From assembly GCA_004282745.1 (NCBI GenBank), contig SHMT01000004.1:117490-181489 (forward strand): 64,000 bases of DNA. Reading direction: 5' to 3'. Below are positions 16,599 to 27,165 of the stretch, piece after piece (position 1 is the stretch's first letter; every line of letters begins with the position of its first letter). Source of the DNA: Candidatus Scalindua sp. SCAELEC01. Its GTDB lineage: Bacteria; Planctomycetota; Brocadiia; Brocadiales; Scalinduaceae. The notes below the pieces were generated by a model that was given only the letters and a program-made list of their open reading frames with translations, had not been told where the DNA came from and did no database searches. The translations under genes and the position numbers were made by a program.

Positions 16599-19226
16599 AT
16601 GATTACTCTCAAGATTGACAATCAAGACGTAACGGTACCAAGGGGTACCGATATCTTCCTGGCGGCTAAACAGAACGGTATCTATATTCCCGGATTGTGT
16701 CACCATCCAAAGTTGACACAGTATGGAGGCTGCAGGCTCTGTATGGTTGAAGTAACGGAACGAGGCAGGACACAACACAGATTTTCCTGTGCCCAGCCCG
16801 TATCAGAGGGAATGGAAGTTAAAACAAAGACCCCTGAGATTGTAAAATATACAAAATCTGTTATGGAGTATCTTCTTGCTCAGCACCCGCTTGATTGCCC
16901 TACCTGTGATAAATCAGGAGAGTGTGGTTTACAGGATATTACCCATGATCTTAAGTTGGCCACAGGAAGATTCAAATCGGCGAGAATGAACAAACCCATG
17001 AGGCGGGATAATCCTATCTTAGAGTTTAATGCAAATCGATGTATCTTATGTGGAAGATGTGTAAAGATGTGCAAAGATATTGAGGGTGTTGGTGCCATAG
17101 ATTTTCAGAATAGAGGAATAAGTACTGCTATTGGTACCGCTTTTGACAAACCATTGGACTGTACCTTTTGTGGTGGATGTCTCTCGGTGTGCCCTACCGG
17201 TTCGTGGCAAGACAGGACTTTCAAATTTAGGGCGAGGCCCTGGGAGTTGAAAAAGACTATGTCTATTTGTCCCTACTGTGCTGTTGGGTGTAGTATTCAG
17301 GTTAATACAAAAAATGACACTGTTCTCAGAATCACCTCAAGGGATGATGTGGGAAACAACGAAGGAAATCTCTGTATAAAGGGTCGGTTTGGACACGATT
17401 TTGTTCACTCAGAAAAACGTCTAAAGGCTCCGTTGATAAGAAAAGAGGGTGTTTTGTCGCCTGTGCCATGGGATGAGGCCATCAACTATATCGCTAAGAG
17501 ATTCGGAGAGATAAAAAACGAGTATGGCGGCGAGTCGATTGGGGGGATAGGTTCTGAAAAATGTACGAATGAAGATAACTATGTCTTTCAAAAATTCTGC
17601 AGAACCGTTTTGGAAACCAATAACATTGATAACCTCTCTAACATTAAATCTCCATCGCTTAATGCACTTATTCACAAATCTATCGTACACGGTTTTACAT
17701 CAACAACTTCTTTGCAAGAGATGGAGAAGGCGGATACTCTTTTCTTTATTGGGACTGATGTTTCAGAAGCGCATCCCGTAATAGGGACTCTGGCTCGAAA
17801 GGCAATTCGATTAAATAAAGCCGATCTTATCATCGCTAACTTAAGAGACGTCCACTTTAACAGTACCGCACAAAACGACATACGTTTACAGTATGGGTTT
17901 CGCACGCAAACGGTGCTTATAAATGCCTTAATTAAGAAGATTGTTGAGGGAAAACTGATCGATCTTAAAAGGGTCGAGAAATTTACTGCCGGAATCAATG
18001 AGTTCAAATCTTCTCTAAAGATTTCAACGATAGAGAAGGCTTCTCAAATAACCGGGGTTCCTGAAAAAACCATACTAGCTGCTGCAACGTTATTGGCAAA
18101 ACCGGGTAATTGCTTTATTGTCTGCGGAAAAGATATTGAGGAAGACCCTTATGGACATGAGGCGATAAAGGCATTAATGAACCTCTGTGCGTTGATTAAT
18201 AAAGCTTCCACACCAAGAGCAGGGGTGGGCAAAATATCCCTCATTTTTTCACGGATTAACAACAATACGCAAGGCGTAAATGATATGGGCGTTGTTCCCG
18301 AATTCTTTCCCGGATACCTTGATATTGATGATCAAGCAAATAGAGAAAGGTTTGAAGGGTCGTGGGAGTTGAAGCTCTCAGATTCAATAACAAAGGGTGG
18401 TGGAGATAATATTATTGATCTTGCATTACAGGGTGCGTTAAAGGGGATGTTCGTTGTAGGGGAGAATCCAATCGTAAATTTCCCAAATGGAAAAGTGGTA
18501 AAGGAGGCCTTTGAATCCCTAGAATTTGTTGTTGTACAGGATACTTTTTTAACAGAGACGGCACAACTTGCGGATGTTGTCCTTCCAACAACGACATTTG
18601 CTGAAAAAAATGGAACCTATACCAATATGGCAATGGAAGTACAGCGCCTCAGGACAGCCATTCCTCCGGTTGGAGAGGCGAGGCAGGATTGGCAGATTTT
18701 CTGTGAAATAGCGCAAAAGATGGGTGCTGAGTTTTCCTATGCCTCACCGAAAGAGATCCTGGATGAGATAGTAAATACAGTCCCCATTTTTTCGGGTATG
18801 AATTATGGCCTGATGAATAGACGGGGGTTTAATTGGGTTACTGAACATAGATTAAAAGCAAAGAGATACCGTTTTGATATTTTTAAACCAAAACCGGTTG
18901 AGAAAAAGAAGAGAGGCTATCCTTTCGTGTTGCTGACAGGGCCCAGTCTCAATCACTTGGGCAGTTTCTCTCGAAATTCAGAAGCACTTGTTTCTGTTTC
19001 TCCGGAATGTGTGGCTGAGATTAACGGGATTGATGCTCGTAAATTAAATATTAAGAGTGGTGATACGGTTTCGGTTGAATCGATTCACGATTCGATGAAA
19101 ATAAAGGCAAAGGTTTCAAACAAATTGCCGGAGGGGGTGATATTTGTCCCCGAAGACTATGAGTGGGTTCACGTAAACGCATTACGTGATAACGTGTATA
19201 CGAAAGTAAAACTTTCAAAGGTATAA
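16599..19226 (+). CDS. nuoG: NADH-quinone oxidoreductase subunit G with formate-dehydrogenase-like domain
   Basis: This is the large Fe-S subunit, 875 residues. Ligands visible in order are the 2Fe-2S set C34, C45, C48, C64; the His-Cys cluster H96, C100, C103, C109; ferredoxin sets C148-C158 and C188-C198; and the molybdopterin-domain cluster CPYCAVGC (224-231) with C259. The rest is strikingly like formate dehydrogenase FdhA (SEKCTNEDNYVFQKFCR, GTDVSEAHPVIG). However, where FDH has a metal-ligating Sec or Cys followed by His, this protein reads NLSNIKSPS (345-353), one residue shorter and without Cys, Sec or His. So it should not be a formate dehydrogenase and is best read as a structural electron-transfer subunit. 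It begins 2 bp after nuoF and is followed by a desulforedoxin-like gene. Confidence 0.92.
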   Translation: MITLKIDNQDVTVPRGTDIFLAAKQNGIYIPGLCHHPKLTQYGGCRLCMVEVTERGRTQHRFSCAQPVSEGMEVKTKTPEIVKYTKSVMEYLLAQHPLDCPTCDKSGECGLQDITHDLKLATGRFKSARMNKPMRRDNPILEFNANRCILCGRCVKMCKDIEGVGAIDFQNRGISTAIGTAFDKPLDCTFCGGCLSVCPTGSWQDRTFKFRARPWELKKTMSICPYCAVGCSIQVNTKNDTVLRITSRDDVGNNEGNLCIKGRFGHDFVHSEKRLKAPLIRKEGVLSPVPWDEAINYIAKRFGEIKNEYGGESIGGIGSEKCTNEDNYVFQKFCRTVLETNNIDNLSNIKSPSLNALIHKSIVHGFTSTTSLQEMEKADTLFFIGTDVSEAHPVIGTLARKAIRLNKADLIIANLRDVHFNSTAQNDIRLQYGFRTQTVLINALIKKIVEGKLIDLKRVEKFTAGINEFKSSLKISTIEKASQITGVPEKTILAAATLLAKPGNCFIVCGKDIEEDPYGHEAIKALMNLCALINKASTPRAGVGKISLIFSRINNNTQGVNDMGVVPEFFPGYLDIDDQANRERFEGSWELKLSDSITKGGGDNIIDLALQGALKGMFVVGENPIVNFPNGKVVKEAFESLEFVVVQDTFLTETAQLADVVLPTTTFAEKNGTYTNMAMEVQRLRTAIPPVGEARQDWQIFCEIAQKMGAEFSYASPKEILDEIVNTVPIFSGMNYGLMNRRGFNWVTEHRLKAKRYRFDIFKPKPVEKKKRGYPFVLLTGPSLNHLGSFSRNSEALVSVSPECVAEINGIDARKLNIKSGDTVSVESIHDSMKIKAKVSNKLPEGVIFVPEDYEWVHVNALRDNVYTKVKLSKV

Positions 19227-19237
19227 AAGGATAACAT

Positions 19238-19504
19238 ATGGCGAAAAAGGGGCAGACATATTTTTGTGAGGTGTGTAGACAGAAAATTGTGGTTGAAGAG
19301 GAAGGTTTTGGTGTGCTTGTATGCTGTGGGCAAGAGATGAGCCGAGTTGAAGCAGGGGGGATGATGGAAACCTGGACTTCGGTACATCACAAACCTGTTC
19401 AGGGGACCTCTTTTTTGTGCAAGGTGTGTGGGCAGAAGATAAGTGTTATCAACCAAACTACCGGAATTTTAGAGTGTTGCGGACAGAGGATGAACAAACA
19501 GTAA
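19238..19504 (+). CDS. Double desulforedoxin-like iron protein inside the nuo operon
   Basis: An 88-residue protein built from two copies of a desulforedoxin fold. Copy one has C10, C13, C29 and C30 (FCEVCRQKIVV, then VLVCCGQEM). Copy two has C61, C64, C80 and C81 (FLCKVCGQKISV, then ILECCGQRM). Desulforedoxin binds one Fe through CX2C and a CC pair in each subunit; here two complete sites lie on one chain, so the protein could carry two iron atoms. It lies 11 bp after nuoG and 25 bp before nuoH, on the same strand, so it is almost certainly co-expressed with complex I. A role as small electron carrier or redox sensor for the complex is inference. Standard nuo operons have no such gene. Confidence 0.85.
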   Translation: MAKKGQTYFCEVCRQKIVVEEEGFGVLVCCGQEMSRVEAGGMMETWTSVHHKPVQGTSFLCKVCGQKISVINQTTGILECCGQRMNKQ

Positions 19505-19529
19505 CGTATAGCGTAAGGAAATTGATTTT

Positions 19530-20522
19530 ATGATGGATCTCATTTTGTTTTCTTTGGTTTCGGGCATTAAGATAAGTATCGTTATCGGCTTGCTCCTTCT
19601 CACGATAGCTTACCTTATCTGGGTTGAGCGAAAAGTGATGGCACATATGCAGGTGAGGCTTGGCCCGATGAGAGTCGGCTGGCACGGGTTACTCCAACCT
19701 ATCGCAGACGGACTGAAATTGATATTTAAGGAGGATATTATACCCTCTCAGGCAAACAAGATAATTTTTGTTGTTGCACCTGTAATCGCGGTGGTTCCCG
19801 CGCTTATGTCGTTTGCGGTTATTCCGTTCGGGGACAAAATATCCATAGCCGGATATAGCATCGATATGGTTATTGCAGATGTCAATATCGGCATTCTCTA
19901 TATCCTTGCTGTCACTTCTGTTGGGGTGTACGGCATAATCCTGGCTGGCTGGTCGTCAAGCAACAAATATTCCCTGCTGGGGGGATTACGCTCTTCAGCC
20001 CAGATGATCAGCTATGAACTCTCATTAGGTTTATCGCTGATAGGGGTTCTTATGATGACCCAATCGCTGAGTCTTGTTGACATTGTGAATGCTCAATCGA
20101 AATGGTGGTTTGTGATATTTCAACCGATTGGATTTATGGTGTATGCTATTAGCGCCATTGCAGAGGTGAATAGATGTCCGTTTGATTTGCCGGAAGCGGA
20201 AACCGAGTTGGTTGCCGGATACCATACTGAATATAGCAGCATGAAATTTTCACTCTTCTTTATGGCAGAATATGCCAATATTATAACGGTTTCAGCAATT
20301 GCCGTCTCCTTCTTCTTTGGTGGCTGGAGGGGGCCATTTCTGCCTCCGGTAGTCTGGTTCCTTATTAAGATGTTTTTGTGTATTTTCTTTTTCGTGTGGA
20401 TTCGGTCCACTTTTCCAAGGTTTCGGTACGATCAGCTTATGAATTTCGGGTGGAAGTTTTTACTCCCGGTCGCCATAGCAAACATCCTTATAACGGGTCT
20501 TGTTATGGTCTTAATAGGGTAG
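19530..20522 (+). CDS. nuoH: NADH-quinone oxidoreductase subunit H
   Basis: This membrane subunit forms most of the quinone entry channel, in 330 residues with about eight segments. [20 protein letters not shown] (residues 31-50) and the charged loop [20 protein letters not shown] are the main signatures. It is followed by a 59-bp gap and nuoI. Confidence 0.96.
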   Translation: MMDLILFSLVSGIKISIVIGLLLLTIAYLIWVERKVMAHMQVRLGPMRVGWHGLLQPIADGLKLIFKEDIIPSQANKIIFVVAPVIAVVPALMSFAVIPFGDKISIAGYSIDMVIADVNIGILYILAVTSVGVYGIILAGWSSSNKYSLLGGLRSSAQMISYELSLGLSLIGVLMMTQSLSLVDIVNAQSKWWFVIFQPIGFMVYAISAIAEVNRCPFDLPEAETELVAGYHTEYSSMKFSLFFMAEYANIITVSAIAVSFFFGGWRGPFLPPVVWFLIKMFLCIFFFVWIRSTFPRFRYDQLMNFGWKFLLPVAIANILITGLVMVLIG

Positions 20523-20581
20523 ATAGATTTTGACCAAAAGCTACGATTTGGGATTTAAGATTTTTTAATGAAAAACTTGTT

Positions 20582-21001
20582 ATGATACTACCATTATTAC
20601 GAGGGTTAGCACTTACATTAAAGCATTTTCTCAGTCCGTCTAAGATTGTGACAGTGCGGTACCCGGAAGAGAGATGGACCCCTTATCCACGTTTTAGAGG
20701 TTTACACGAATTGCAAAGGGACCAGGATGGGAAGGAGAAGTGTGTTGCGTGTGGACTCTGTGCCACCGTGTGTCCATCCGAGTGTATCCGTTTAGAAGGT
20801 GCTGAAAATGATCGGGGAGAGCGATATGCAGAGGTGTATGAAATCAACATGCTTCGCTGTATTTTCTGCGGATATTGCCAAGAGGTGTGTCCAGAGGACG
20901 CTATTTTCCTGCGGCAGAAATATGAACTTGCTTCCGATAAGGGAGACGGATTTATTTACGATAAGGAGAGATTGCTTACTCCTTTAAAGAAGAAACAATA
21001 G
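20582..21001 (+). CDS. nuoI: NADH-quinone oxidoreductase subunit I (two 4Fe-4S clusters)
   Basis: This ferredoxin-like subunit holds clusters N6a and N6b. It has 139 residues. The two motifs are CVACGLCATVCPSEC (near residue 54) and CIFCGYCQEVCPEDA (near residue 93), each with the final Cys contributing to the other cluster. Its stop codon lies 3 bp before repeat element A4, which separates it from nuoJ. Confidence 0.95.
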   Translation: MILPLLRGLALTLKHFLSPSKIVTVRYPEERWTPYPRFRGLHELQRDQDGKEKCVACGLCATVCPSECIRLEGAENDRGERYAEVYEINMLRCIFCGYCQEVCPEDAIFLRQKYELASDKGDGFIYDKERLLTPLKKKQ

Positions 21002-21004
21002 TTA

Positions 21005-21149
21005 GTGTTTTAACAGAAACACCGTTGTTGTATTAAAACGGCCCAGATGCAAGGCGCGTAATAATTTGGTAACCGGAGCGTACTCAAGTACGTGAGGATT
21101 GAACAATTATTACAGCAACACAACATATGGGTAGTTTTAGGGCAACAAC
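21005..21149. mobile_element. Family A element A4 inside the nuo operon
   Basis: A diverged 145-bp copy flanked by TA at 21003-21004 and 21150-21151. The left end is GTGTTTTAACAGAAAC. The interior keeps GCAAGGCGCGTAATAATTTG and the arm around GGTAACCGGAGCGTACTC. The TA that holds element B in other copies is changed (CAGATGCAAGG) and unoccupied. It begins 3 bp after nuoI and ends 29 bp before the nuoJ start, so it must be transcribed in the nuo message as a long hairpin. Confidence 0.75.
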
Positions 21150-21178
21150 TAATTCCGTTATCACGGAGATTGAATATT

Positions 21179-21703
21179 ATGCTAGAAAGTTTGCTATTTG
21201 TTGTAATGGGGACGATCATGATCGTGTGTGCAGGCGGTGTTGTCTTTCAAAAAAACCCCATTTATAGCGCTATATTTCTCATTCAGACGATGGTTTCCCT
21301 TGCCGTTCTCTACGTCCTGTTGCATGCCCAATTTATTGCGGTTGTACAGGTAATGGTCTACGCCGGTGCAGTCATGGTGCTTTTTGTTTTTGTTATCATG
21401 CTGCTTAATATTGACAAAATCGAGGAAGAGATGGGAAAGGACAGGCTGGTATACCAAAAAGTAACTGCAATATTTTTCGGTTTACTTTTATTTGCCGTTA
21501 TCGGTATTGTAACGTTGAAATCGGTACTTCAAGGTACAAAGGGTGAGTATACGCCTGAGAAAATTAGTGAGATTGGGAACACACAACTTGTCGGGAAATT
21601 GCTTTTTACCGACTATATATTTCCTTTTGAGATCGCCTCAATTTTACTGTTTGCTGCCACGATAGGCGCATTAATTTTAGCTAAAAAAGGACTAAAGGAA
21701 TAA
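21179..21703 (+). CDS. nuoJ: NADH-quinone oxidoreductase subunit J
   Basis: This membrane subunit has 174 residues and five segments. YAGAVMVLFVFVIMLLN, around residues 60-76, is the conserved third helix. I place the start at 21179 (MLESLLFVV), 10 nt after a GGAG site. The frame is open back to 21092, but that extension lies within element A4 and looks nothing like NuoJ. The stop is 3 bp before nuoK. Confidence 0.94.
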   Translation: MLESLLFVVMGTIMIVCAGGVVFQKNPIYSAIFLIQTMVSLAVLYVLLHAQFIAVVQVMVYAGAVMVLFVFVIMLLNIDKIEEEMGKDRLVYQKVTAIFFGLLLFAVIGIVTLKSVLQGTKGEYTPEKISEIGNTQLVGKLLFTDYIFPFEIASILLFAATIGALILAKKGLKE

Positions 21704-21706
21704 GGT

Positions 21707-22012
21707 ATGACGATACCCTTAACGTGGTATTTAATCTTGTCAGGATCGCTTTTTACCATAGGGGCGGTTGGAGTTCTTGTCAGAAGGAACGCCCTCGTCA
21801 TTTTGATGTCCATAGAGTTGATGTTAAATGCGGTGAATCTTGCATTTGTAACATTCTCTCGTCAGCATGAATCGATGGATGGACAGATATTTGTCTTTTT
21901 CATCATGACCGTTGCCGCAGCAGAAGCTGCCGTAGGTCTTGCAATCGTAGTTGCTCTCTTTAAGAACAAATCAACCATAAACGTTGATGATATAAATATC
22001 ATGAAGTGGTAA
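21707..22012 (+). CDS. nuoK: NADH-quinone oxidoreductase subunit K
   Basis: A 101-residue, three-helix membrane subunit. [17 protein letters not shown] (residues 35-51) carries the conserved helix-2 Glu, and [16 protein letters not shown] carries the second one. These acids belong to the proton pathway of complex I. Spacing to nuoJ (3 bp) and nuoL (10 bp) is tight. Confidence 0.95.
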   Translation: MTIPLTWYLILSGSLFTIGAVGVLVRRNALVILMSIELMLNAVNLAFVTFSRQHESMDGQIFVFFIMTVAAAEAAVGLAIVVALFKNKSTINVDDINIMKW

Positions 22013-22022
22013 GAGGATAAGA

Positions 22023-23969
22023 ATGCCAAATGTATTTGGAGAATCATTTCTGGACTTGATCGGTTTTGTGCTGCTGTTACCGCTTGCCGGAGCAGTAGTG
22101 AACGGGTTATGCGGAAAAAGACTTAACACATCGGTCGTTGGGTATATTGGGTGTGCGACAATTGGGTTGGCATTTCTGATCTCAGTTCTCGTGTTCATAG
22201 ATCTACTGAGACTCTCACCTGAACATCGACTGTTTGAAAAGGAATTTTTTACCTGGATAGGCTCTGGCACATTTACCGCTATTGCGGGGTTACAGGTCGA
22301 TCCACTCTCAACGGTAATGATCTTGGTCGTTACCGGTGTGGGGTTTTTGATACATGTCTATTCGATAGGCTATATGCATGGAGATGAAGGATATTATCGT
22401 TACTTCACCTATCTCAATCTGTTTACTTTTTCTATGCTGCTGCTGGTTTTGGCCAACAATTTCCTTCTCATGTTTATTGGTTGGGAGGGGGTCGGATTGT
22501 GTTCGTATCTCTTAATTGGGTATTGGTTTGAAAAAAAATCTGCATCGAGTGCCGGTAAAAAGGCCTTTATCGTCAACCGTGTCGGAGATTTTGGCTTTAT
22601 CCTGGCGATCTTATTGATTTTTGTTACATTCAATACCGTAGACTTTACTGAGGTCTTCCATTCGACTCCCGAGCACTTAACAACGGGAAGCGTAGTAGCA
22701 ACGGCTATTACCCTTTTACTGTTCTTAGGGGCAACGGGGAAATCGGCTCAAATACCACTCTATACCTGGCTTCCTGATGCAATGGAGGGTCCCACCCCCG
22801 TTAGTGCCCTTATCCATGCCGCCACAATGGTGACGGCGGGCGTATATATGGTTGTCAGATGTAATGTCCTGTTTGTTATGTCGCCTTTCTCACTTACCGT
22901 AGTAGCCGTAATCGGTGGGGCAACAGCACTGTTTGCAGCGACTATTGGTCTGGTTCAGAATGATATTAAGAGAGTGTTGGCATATTCCACGGTGAGTCAA
23001 ATTGGGTATATGTTCCTTGCGTGTGGTGTTGGGGGATTTATTACGGCTGTTTTTCATCTGATGACGCATGCATTTTTCAAGGCGTTACTTTTCCTGGGGT
23101 CCGGAAGCGTTATCCATGCCTTGGGTGGAGAGCAGGACATGCGAAAGATGGGGGGGCTGAGAAAAAAGCTTCCTACTACGTACAAGACGTTTCTGATAGG
23201 GACCCTTGCCATAGCGGGAATACCGCCATTTGCCGGGTTTTTCAGTAAGGATGAGATCCTCCTCGAAGCCTATACCAAGGGAAATCTGATATTCTGGGGT
23301 TTAGGGGCGTTTGCGGCGCTCTTAACGGCCTTCTATATGTTCAGGCTACTCTTTATGACATTTCATGGGAAATCGAGGATGGACAAGGACGTAGAGGCGC
23401 ATGTCCATGAATCTCCTCGGAATATGCTTATTCCATTAATCGTCCTTGCGCTGCTCTCCGCGGTGGGTGGGTTTCTCGGTTTACCGGCTGCGAGTGCCAT
23501 AAACAGTTTTCTGGCTCCCGTTGTGGGAGGTGGTGGTCACATAGGAGGGGTTGATGGTGGTCAGGCTCATCACGTTTCACAGAATCTCATGTTCTCCATG
23601 ATGGGCCTTTCAACCGGTATTGCAGTGGTGGGGATTGCCTTAGCGTATCTGATGTATATCAAGAAACCAGAATTACCGACACAAATAGCAGGCATGTTTA
23701 AGCTGATCTATAAGATCCTGCTCAATAAATATTACGTTGACGAGATCTATGATGCTACGATAGTCAATCCCACCATCAAGAGTTCATTTTTTCTCTGGAG
23801 ATGGATTGATGTCAAAGTTATTGATGGTTTTGTAAATGGCGTTGCCAGGTTGGTTGAGTTGAATAGTGAAGCCTTACGGCTTTTCCAGACCGGCTTTGTA
23901 CGTAATTATGCGCTTTCTATGCTGTTTGGTGGAATTGTTATCATCATCTGTGCACTATTTTTATTATAG
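22023..23969 (+). CDS. nuoL: NADH-quinone oxidoreductase subunit L
   Basis: This antiporter-like subunit at the distal end of the membrane arm has 648 residues, normal for NuoL. The conserved Glu is in MFIGWEGVGLCSYLLIGYW (about residue 145), and the lysine-helix region includes LLFLGATGKSAQIPLYTWLPDAMEGPTPVSAL, of which only the conserved Lys and the WLPDAMEGPTPVSALIHA stretch are diagnostic. The C-terminal lateral helix and last membrane segment are present. A 60-bp gap precedes nuoM. Confidence 0.96.
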   Translation: MPNVFGESFLDLIGFVLLLPLAGAVVNGLCGKRLNTSVVGYIGCATIGLAFLISVLVFIDLLRLSPEHRLFEKEFFTWIGSGTFTAIAGLQVDPLSTVMILVVTGVGFLIHVYSIGYMHGDEGYYRYFTYLNLFTFSMLLLVLANNFLLMFIGWEGVGLCSYLLIGYWFEKKSASSAGKKAFIVNRVGDFGFILAILLIFVTFNTVDFTEVFHSTPEHLTTGSVVATAITLLLFLGATGKSAQIPLYTWLPDAMEGPTPVSALIHAATMVTAGVYMVVRCNVLFVMSPFSLTVVAVIGGATALFAATIGLVQNDIKRVLAYSTVSQIGYMFLACGVGGFITAVFHLMTHAFFKALLFLGSGSVIHALGGEQDMRKMGGLRKKLPTTYKTFLIGTLAIAGIPPFAGFFSKDEILLEAYTKGNLIFWGLGAFAALLTAFYMFRLLFMTFHGKSRMDKDVEAHVHESPRNMLIPLIVLALLSAVGGFLGLPAASAINSFLAPVVGGGGHIGGVDGGQAHHVSQNLMFSMMGLSTGIAVVGIALAYLMYIKKPELPTQIAGMFKLIYKILLNKYYVDEIYDATIVNPTIKSSFFLWRWIDVKVIDGFVNGVARLVELNSEALRLFQTGFVRNYALSMLFGGIVIIICALFLL

Positions 23970-24029
23970 GCGGCAGCCCGGTTAAAACATATACAAACTA
24001 ATGAATTTTCTAAGAAACGAGTTTACTCT

Positions 24030-25583
24030 ATGAGCTTTCCAATCCTAACCGTTGTTACATTTCTACCAATTGTTGGCGCGCTGTGGATTCTCTTTATTGA
24101 TAAGAGGAAAGAGGAGAAGATTAAACAAATTGCACTGATCACGGCGATTGGTTCGTTTGTCATGTCACTACCCCTCTTCTTTAAATTCAACCTAGCGACC
24201 CATGAATTTCAATTCAGAGAGATGGTTCCTTGGATTAAGGAGTTTGGGATCAGTTATCATGTAGGCATTGACGGTATCAGTCTCTTTCTTTTTCTTTTAA
24301 CAAGCTTTCTTACCTGCATCGCTATCCTGGCTTCATGGACGATAAAAGAGAGAGTAAAAGAGTACATGATCGCCATGCTTGTCTTGACGACGGGTATGCT
24401 GGGTGTTTTCATATCACTAGACCTCTTCCTCTTCTACGTATTCTGGGAATTGATGCTTATACCGATGTATCTCATAATCGGTATTTGGGGAGGACCACGG
24501 AGAATCTATGCAACGATAAAGTTTTTCATCTATACGATGGCCGGTAGTGTACTGATGTTGCTTGCTATCTTGGCGATTCATACCCTGTATTACCGGGAAA
24601 CAGGTGAACATACATTTGATCTGTTAACGTTGTATAATCTTGATATTCCCATGAGAACTCAATTCTGGCTCTTTCTGGCGTTCTTTTTTGCATTCGCTAT
24701 CAAGGTACCCATGTTTCCATTCCATACATGGTTGCCCGACGCTCATGTTGAGGCACCAACTGCAGGAAGTGTTATATTGGCAGGGGTCTTATTGAAGATG
24801 GGGACATACGGTTTTGTTCGCTTTAGTTTACCGTTCTTCCCTTACGCCAGTCACCAGTTTGTGCCCATTATTTCATGGTTAGCGGTTATTGGAATCATAT
24901 ATGGTGCACTTGTGGCAATGGTACAGGAAGATCTGAAGAAACTTATTGCCTATTCAAGCGTTAGCCACCTTGGGTTTGTGATGCTTGGTATCTTTGTCTT
25001 CAACATCCAGGGTTTAGAGGGGAGTATACTTCAGATGGTTAACCATGGGCTGAGTACGGGTGGCCTGTTCTTACTGGTGGGGATGATTTATGAGAGAAGG
25101 CACACCAGGATGATTGGAGACTTTGGTGGGCTGGCGAAGCAGATTCCGGTTTTTACCGTTTTCTTCATGATTGTTACCTTTTCCTCTATTGGATTGCCGG
25201 GATTAAACGGTTTCGTCGGAGAATTTCTGGTTTTATTAGGTACATTCAAGACTAATGTTCTCTATGCAACCCTTGCAACAACCGGCGTGATCCTTTCGGC
25301 CTGCTACATGCTCTGGATGTTTCAAAGAGTTATGTTCAACAAACTTTCAAACAAAAAGAACCGAGACATGGCAGACTTGAACAGACGCGAATGGGCCATC
25401 ATCTTGCCGATCGTTATGCTTATCTTCTTTATTGGCATCTATCCAAAGCCAATCATTTCAAGACTGGATGTGTCGGTGAATCACCTCTTATCCCAAGTGG
25501 ATGCAAAATATAAAAAAACCGTTAACCGACTGAAAATTGCTGAAGAGAAATTAGTACTGAAGGGAGACCCGTTATGGAAATAA
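24030..25583 (+). CDS. nuoM: NADH-quinone oxidoreductase subunit M
   Basis: This second antiporter-like proton-pumping subunit has 517 residues. The conserved Glu is in [17 protein letters not shown] (about residue 140) and the Lys region is [20 protein letters not shown] (about 230-250). The stop overlaps the nuoN start by 10 bp. Confidence 0.96.
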   Translation: MSFPILTVVTFLPIVGALWILFIDKRKEEKIKQIALITAIGSFVMSLPLFFKFNLATHEFQFREMVPWIKEFGISYHVGIDGISLFLFLLTSFLTCIAILASWTIKERVKEYMIAMLVLTTGMLGVFISLDLFLFYVFWELMLIPMYLIIGIWGGPRRIYATIKFFIYTMAGSVLMLLAILAIHTLYYRETGEHTFDLLTLYNLDIPMRTQFWLFLAFFFAFAIKVPMFPFHTWLPDAHVEAPTAGSVILAGVLLKMGTYGFVRFSLPFFPYASHQFVPIISWLAVIGIIYGALVAMVQEDLKKLIAYSSVSHLGFVMLGIFVFNIQGLEGSILQMVNHGLSTGGLFLLVGMIYERRHTRMIGDFGGLAKQIPVFTVFFMIVTFSSIGLPGLNGFVGEFLVLLGTFKTNVLYATLATTGVILSACYMLWMFQRVMFNKLSNKKNRDMADLNRREWAIILPIVMLIFFIGIYPKPIISRLDVSVNHLLSQVDAKYKKTVNRLKIAEEKLVLKGDPLWK

Positions 25584-27025
25584 CAATCCCACCATTCGAT
25601 TTAAAAAGTATTGCACCGATTATTCTCATAACCATAGCCGGTATCGTGGTACTCATGACTGACGTATTTTTCAAGAAGCTTCCTAAGGAGACTCTCGGAT
25701 ACCTCAGCTTCCTTGCGGTACTTATCACGGGCCTCATCACCTTTTCTCAAACGGGTTCACCGGTATATTCATTTAGTAATACCTTTGTAGTTGATAATTT
25801 TTCGATATTTTTCAATTACATATTTCTTATGAGTACGGCAATTGTGATTCTCATGTCTGTGAACTATTTGCATCAAGAAGGCGTCAACTTTGGTGAATAC
25901 TATACATTGATACTCTTTGCCACAATGGGAATGATGTTGATGGCTGGTGCTGCGGATTTAATTACGGTATTCCTTGGTCTGGAGATAATGTCCATATCAC
26001 TTTACGTATTAGCGGGTTTCAAAAGAGACCGGTTAGAGTCCAATGAGTCCGCTCTCAAATACTTTCTACTCGGTGCTTTCGCAACCTGTTTTCTCCTCTA
26101 TGGAATGGCTCTTTTGTATGGTGCTACGGGTACCACAAATATTAAAGAGATAGCAACCTTTATTACCAATAATCATGCATTTTCGTCTCCCATGATCATT
26201 ATGGGCGCATCTCTCCTGATTATTGGTTTTGGTTTTAAAATGGCGTCTGTACCCTTCCACAAATGGGTACCTGATGTCTATGAGGGTGCACCAACTTCGG
26301 TTACAGCATTTATGTCAGCAGGGCCAAAAGCTGCTGCTTTTGCCGTTTTCCTGAGGGTATTTTTGATTTCACTACCGGGTTTAGAGCAGAAATGGTCCGT
26401 AATCTTATGGGTATTGGCAGCCCTTACCATGACAGTCGGAAATGTTGTCGCTATCGCACAAACAAACATAAAAAGGATGCTTGCATACTCCAGCATCGCA
26501 CATGCAGGGTATGTCCTTATGGCCATCGTTACCGCAAGCAGTTTAGGAACAGCGAGCATTCTCTTCTATCTCCTAGTGTACGTGTTTATGAACCTGGGAG
26601 CTTTTGCCGTCATCATAATACTTGGAAAAAGAGGAGAGGAGAATTTACGGATAGATGATTATAACGGTTTAGGGTATAAGCATCCTATCATGGCAATAGT
26701 GATGAGTATTTTTATGTTTTCACTGGCGGGAATACCACCTTTTGCCGGTTTTATGGGGAAATTTTATATCTTTAGCGCCGCTATTAAGTCCGGCTATATA
26801 ATCCTTGCTATTATTGGCGTAATAAATAGTGTTATTTCTGTTTACTATTATTTGCGAGTTACGGTTGTCATGTACATGAAACAACCGACACGTGAATTCG
26901 CTCCGCTTTCACTCTCTCCCTACATCATACTCGCCCTCGTTATCACCATCTGGGGAACAATTCACCTTGGCATATTTCCTTCAAGTATCATTGAATTAGC
27001 ACAGAAATCAGTTTTGTTGCAGTAA
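25574..27025 (+). CDS. nuoN: NADH-quinone oxidoreductase subunit N
   Basis: This third antiporter-like subunit is the last gene of the operon, with 483 residues. [19 protein letters not shown] (about residues 135-153) and [20 protein letters not shown] (about 218-237) are typical. The overlap with nuoM points to coupled translation. Downstream lies about 510 bp of repeat-bearing intergenic DNA with no clear T-rich terminator. Confidence 0.96.
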   Translation: MEITIPPFDLKSIAPIILITIAGIVVLMTDVFFKKLPKETLGYLSFLAVLITGLITFSQTGSPVYSFSNTFVVDNFSIFFNYIFLMSTAIVILMSVNYLHQEGVNFGEYYTLILFATMGMMLMAGAADLITVFLGLEIMSISLYVLAGFKRDRLESNESALKYFLLGAFATCFLLYGMALLYGATGTTNIKEIATFITNNHAFSSPMIIMGASLLIIGFGFKMASVPFHKWVPDVYEGAPTSVTAFMSAGPKAAAFAVFLRVFLISLPGLEQKWSVILWVLAALTMTVGNVVAIAQTNIKRMLAYSSIAHAGYVLMAIVTASSLGTASILFYLLVYVFMNLGAFAVIIILGKRGEENLRIDDYNGLGYKHPIMAIVMSIFMFSLAGIPPFAGFMGKFYIFSAAIKSGYIILAIIGVINSVISVYYYLRVTVVMYMKQPTREFAPLSLSPYIILALVITIWGTIHLGIFPSSIIELAQKSVLLQ

Positions 27026-27165
27026 TGCTGAAAACATGTTCTACTGCATAACGTTTAGTTCATATTTGTTACACTCCGAATCCAAGCTCAAACAGCCGGT
27101 AGTGGTTGGAGCTCACGGTGACGACATTCCGAGTAGAGTCGAGGAAACTAAATTCAAAAAAGTTA

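Noticed and set aside
14104..19226. nuoEFG as a stand-alone hydrogenase or formate dehydrogenase
   Set aside because: They are embedded in a full complex I operon, there is no H-cluster domain, and the FDH active-site residues are missing in NuoG.
21092..21178. N-terminal extension of nuoJ by 29 codons
   Set aside because: This part lies mainly in repeat element A4, and the ATG at 21179 has its own ribosome site and the conserved NuoJ start.
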